Positions 32,087 to 33,907 of a stretch of DNA of 33,907 bases are shown piece by piece. Made by a program: the position numbers and the translations under genes. The notes beneath the pieces are model-generated. The model did not search any database. It saw only the letters and a list, made by a program, of their open reading frames with translations, and had not been told where the DNA came from. Position 1 is the first letter of the stretch. Each line of letters starts with the position of its first letter. Source of the stretch: Nostoc sp. UHCC 0302 (GTDB lineage: Bacteria; Cyanobacteriota; Cyanobacteriia; Cyanobacteriales; Nostocaceae); contig NZ_CP151105.1 of assembly GCF_038096175.1 (NCBI RefSeq), positions 1-33,907 of the forward strand, read 5' to 3'.

Positions 32087-32314
32087 CTAAATTCCCTTTT
32101 CTTCCATGTTAGCTTTGATAGCTGTCTCTAGGTCTTGCAATGCCGCTTCTATACTCCGGTAACTTGCCTTGCCTTCATAAACAGTGCCACCAAAATCATA
32201 GGCTCTAACAAAGGAGTTAATGTGTTCACTCTCTCCAATTTCAATCCAGCCGTGTTCTTCTACAAAGCGTGAAATATAGGGATATTTTTCTTCAAAGGTG
32301 TTGGATTTTGGCAT
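32087..32314 (-). CDS. Small hypothetical protein downstream of the SF1 helicase
   Basis: From ATG 32314 (MPKSNTFEEKYPYISRFVEEHGWIEIGE) the product has 75 residues; a TTG at 32347 would overlap the helicase stop by 17 bp. It is acidic and compact, with DFGGTVYEGKASYRSIEAALQDLETAIKANM in its second half. I do not recognise a named family, but the composition is that of a folded domain. It is the last gene of the parA-parB-helicase series (read across the circle junction) and may be functionally linked to the helicase. Confidence 0.75.
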   Translation of the reverse strand: MPKSNTFEEKYPYISRFVEEHGWIEIGESEHINSFVRAYDFGGTVYEGKASYRSIEAALQDLETAIKANMEEKGI

Positions 32315-32330
32315 TTGCGCTTTCTTGAAA

Positions 32331-33907
32331 TTATCGAATCTCGCCAAATTGCTTGATATATTCTACTAACTCTTTGGTATGTCCCCCTGAAGAAATTCTT
32401 GTCAAATTCCCCACTAGGATAAACAGTTCTCGCGCTCTGCTAACAGCAACATTTAGTAAATTAGGTCGGCGATTAATAAACCAAAGGCTATCAGTTGGTT
32501 GACATTGGCGAGCCGAAAAAATTATCACTGATTTCTGACCACCTTGAAAAGTGTGAACTGTGCCAATGCTCTTGGGGGAGAAATCTGACCAGCGAGATTT
32601 TAAGCGTTGAGTTAGGGCATCTACTTGACGGCGGTAAGGTGAAATCACTCCAATTGTGTTCCCAGAGTCAGGAGAATTTAAGCAATAACCTACCCCTAAT
32701 AACTCCTCAATCAACGCCTCTACTGCATCAACTTCTGCCCAATTGACTTTGTTCTCCAGTTGACCTTCCACATGGCAACCAATCAGGTTAGTCCCTAACC
32801 GAGAATCTAATGGTTCGGTTTTGATGACCATACCGTAATTGCACAAGCGATCGCAAAAATCAGCAATCACCGGAACGCAACGGTAATGATATTTGAGGAT
32901 AATACCCTGACCAATATCTTGCGGTTGTCCTGATGCCCCAGCTGCTCGGTGATAAGCCGTGGTAGCAGTGGGACTGTAGCGGTCATAATCTACATCTGTG
33001 AGTCCCTGTTCCAGAAAAGATTTGCTACGATATTCCTCTTTCTTCTGGTCGCTCAAATTAAAAACTGGCTCCAATTGCAATGGATCGCCTACAATCAAAG
33101 CTCGATTACACCTCACTAAAACGGGGAAAACTTGATGCGGTGGTATTTGACCCGCTTCATCTACAATTACTTGATCAATACAGCCACTATCAGGATAGGG
33201 TAACAAACTGCGGATAGAATGCAAAGTGCAAAGAAACACCGGAAATAATAGGCTAATATCCCGATAAATGTTTCTCCAATTATGACTTAACTGACGGTAA
33301 GCTTCCCATTCGCCATTCAAAACAGCAATGTAAGTTTTAATGGAAGCTATCACTTCATCTTTTCGCCGCCGTGCTTCCTGCTGTTGAAATTGCCAAGACA
33401 ACTCGAATAACTCTACTTGCAGCGAGTGTAATTCGCTGTAGAAACGACTGTAAAAATCTTTGGTGGGATAAGTAGCAAGTTTGCTTTCGACCTCTCCTCG
33501 GCGAGTAATGAGGTTAGTAAGTTGTTGCTGTAATAACTCTCGCTGCTGCTGTGTGCTATCAACACTATTTTGTTGTTGCTGCCAGTTTGATGCTTCTTTA
33601 CTTAGCTCATCAACACTTTGCGCTGCTGCTATGAGAGATTCAGTTGTTAGCGGGATTTGAAAGGGAAAAGGAGTAGCCAGCGTCGCCAGCACAGGCATCT
33701 CTATTTGTTTGTGCAAGCGTTTGAGAACATGATGAGGGCTGGTTTTGGTTATCGAATGCCAGAATCGTTTAATCAACTGCAAAAGCTTGACAAACCAGAA
33801 GTCATTTTTACTCTTAGTCTGCCAGTAATCTTCTCTCGGTAAAGAACGCCTAGCACTATCAAGATGTTGCCCTATCTGCTGGTAAGCTTCTACTGGAAAT
33901 CTATAGT
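32331..33907 (-). CDS. SF1 (Upf1/Dna2-like) helicase, C-terminal part; starts at 1291 across the circle junction
   Basis: The frame enters from base 33907 in phase with the partial gene at 1-1291 and stops at 32331. It begins YRFPVEAYQQIGQHLDSARRSL. A glutamine-rich coiled-coil segment follows (SVDELSKEASNWQQQQNSVD, RELLQQQLTNLITRRGEVESKL). Then come the motor motifs: Walker B VIVDEAGQIPP (near residue 680 of the joined protein), motif III GDPLQLEPVF, ILKYHYRC, GVISPYRRQVDAL, GTVHTFQGGQK (motif V) and LLNVAVSRARELFILVG (motif VI). The DEAGQ form and the HTFQG motif place it in the Upf1/Dna2 group of SF1B helicases. All motifs are intact across the two parts, so the enzyme should be active. 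Confidence 0.9.
   Translation of the reverse strand, partial: YRFPVEAYQQIGQHLDSARRSLPREDYWQTKSKNDFWFVKLLQLIKRFWHSITKTSPHHVLKRLHKQIEMPVLATLATPFPFQIPLTTESLIAAAQSVDELSKEASNWQQQQNSVDSTQQQRELLQQQLTNLITRRGEVESKLATYPTKDFYSRFYSELHSLQVELFELSWQFQQQEARRRKDEVIASIKTYIAVLNGEWEAYRQLSHNWRNIYRDISLLFPVFLCTLHSIRSLLPYPDSGCIDQVIVDEAGQIPPHQVFPVLVRCNRALIVGDPLQLEPVFNLSDQKKEEYRSKSFLEQGLTDVDYDRYSPTATTAYHRAAGASGQPQDIGQGIILKYHYRCVPVIADFCDRLCNYGMVIKTEPLDSRLGTNLIGCHVEGQLENKVNWAEVDAVEALIEELLGVGYCLNSPDSGNTIGVISPYRRQVDALTQRLKSRWSDFSPKSIGTVHTFQGGQKSVIIFSARQCQPTDSLWFINRRPNLLNVAVSRARELFILVGNLTRISSGGHTKELVEYIKQFGEIR

Noticed and set aside
1-33907. tRNA, rRNA, insertion sequences with intact transposases, and prophage structural genes
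   Set aside because: I looked for these on both strands and saw none that I could support.

Overview
The window reads as a complete circular plasmid of 33,907 bp from a filamentous, probably Nostoc-like, cyanobacterium, opened inside a gene. The evidence for a circle is direct. A minus-strand reading frame that starts at 1291 runs off the left edge without a stop. The frame that enters from the right edge (33907 down to 32331) is in the same phase, also has no stop, and supplies the missing second half of one SF1 helicase of 955 codons. The cyanobacterial origin rests on several signs: at least seven HIP1 octamers (GCGATCGC, e.g. 8358, 10792, 19098, 21189, 21570, 27975, 32847), a CyRepA1-type replication protein, a PEP-CTERM protein, a 4-Cys kinase with WD40 repeats and a Uma2 nuclease.

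Layout. (1) 3216 down to 1 and on through 33907-32087, minus strand: parA, parB, an SF1 helicase and a small protein. Two copies of a 20-bp perfect palindrome lie inside parB and are the best parS candidates. (2) 3371-7614, plus strand: a PIN toxin-antitoxin pair, an SNF2 helicase with an uncharacterised partner gene, then a HigBA-like pair. This looks like a stability or defence block. (3) 7619-9988, minus strand: a tyrosine recombinase, a Uma2 nuclease and two decayed Rpn-type remnants. (4) 15625 down to 10053, minus strand: nine tightly packed, mostly unrecognised genes ending in a membrane-anchored P-loop ATPase. A ribbon-helix-helix gene is divergent from them, and shared operator-like repeats occur in both promoter regions. 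(5) 16259-21992, plus strand: an XRE-domain protein, 22-bp iterons with an AT-rich tandem repeat (likely oriV), and the CyRepA1 primase-helicase.

(6) 22260-26321: a PEP-CTERM exported protein, a small basic/acidic protein, a three-unit ~102-bp repeat array, a candidate oriT, mobC and a relaxase fused to a degenerate TOPRIM-like domain. (7) 26322-28094: 1.8 kb without a convincing gene but dense in hairpins and repeats, including three decayed copies of one gene end with its hairpin. (8) 28095-31973: a methyltransferase and a Ser/Thr kinase with a seven-bladed WD40 propeller, with more dispersed repeats around them.

Taken together, the replication (CyRepA1, iterons), partition (ParAB), multimer-resolution (recombinase), addiction (two TA pairs) and mobilisation (MobC, relaxase) functions describe a self-maintaining, mobilisable plasmid. 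The strongest candidates for undescribed biology are the 15625-10053 membrane/ATPase operon, the SNF2-partner pair, the centromere-like sites embedded in parB, and the structured non-coding region 26.3-27.9 kb.
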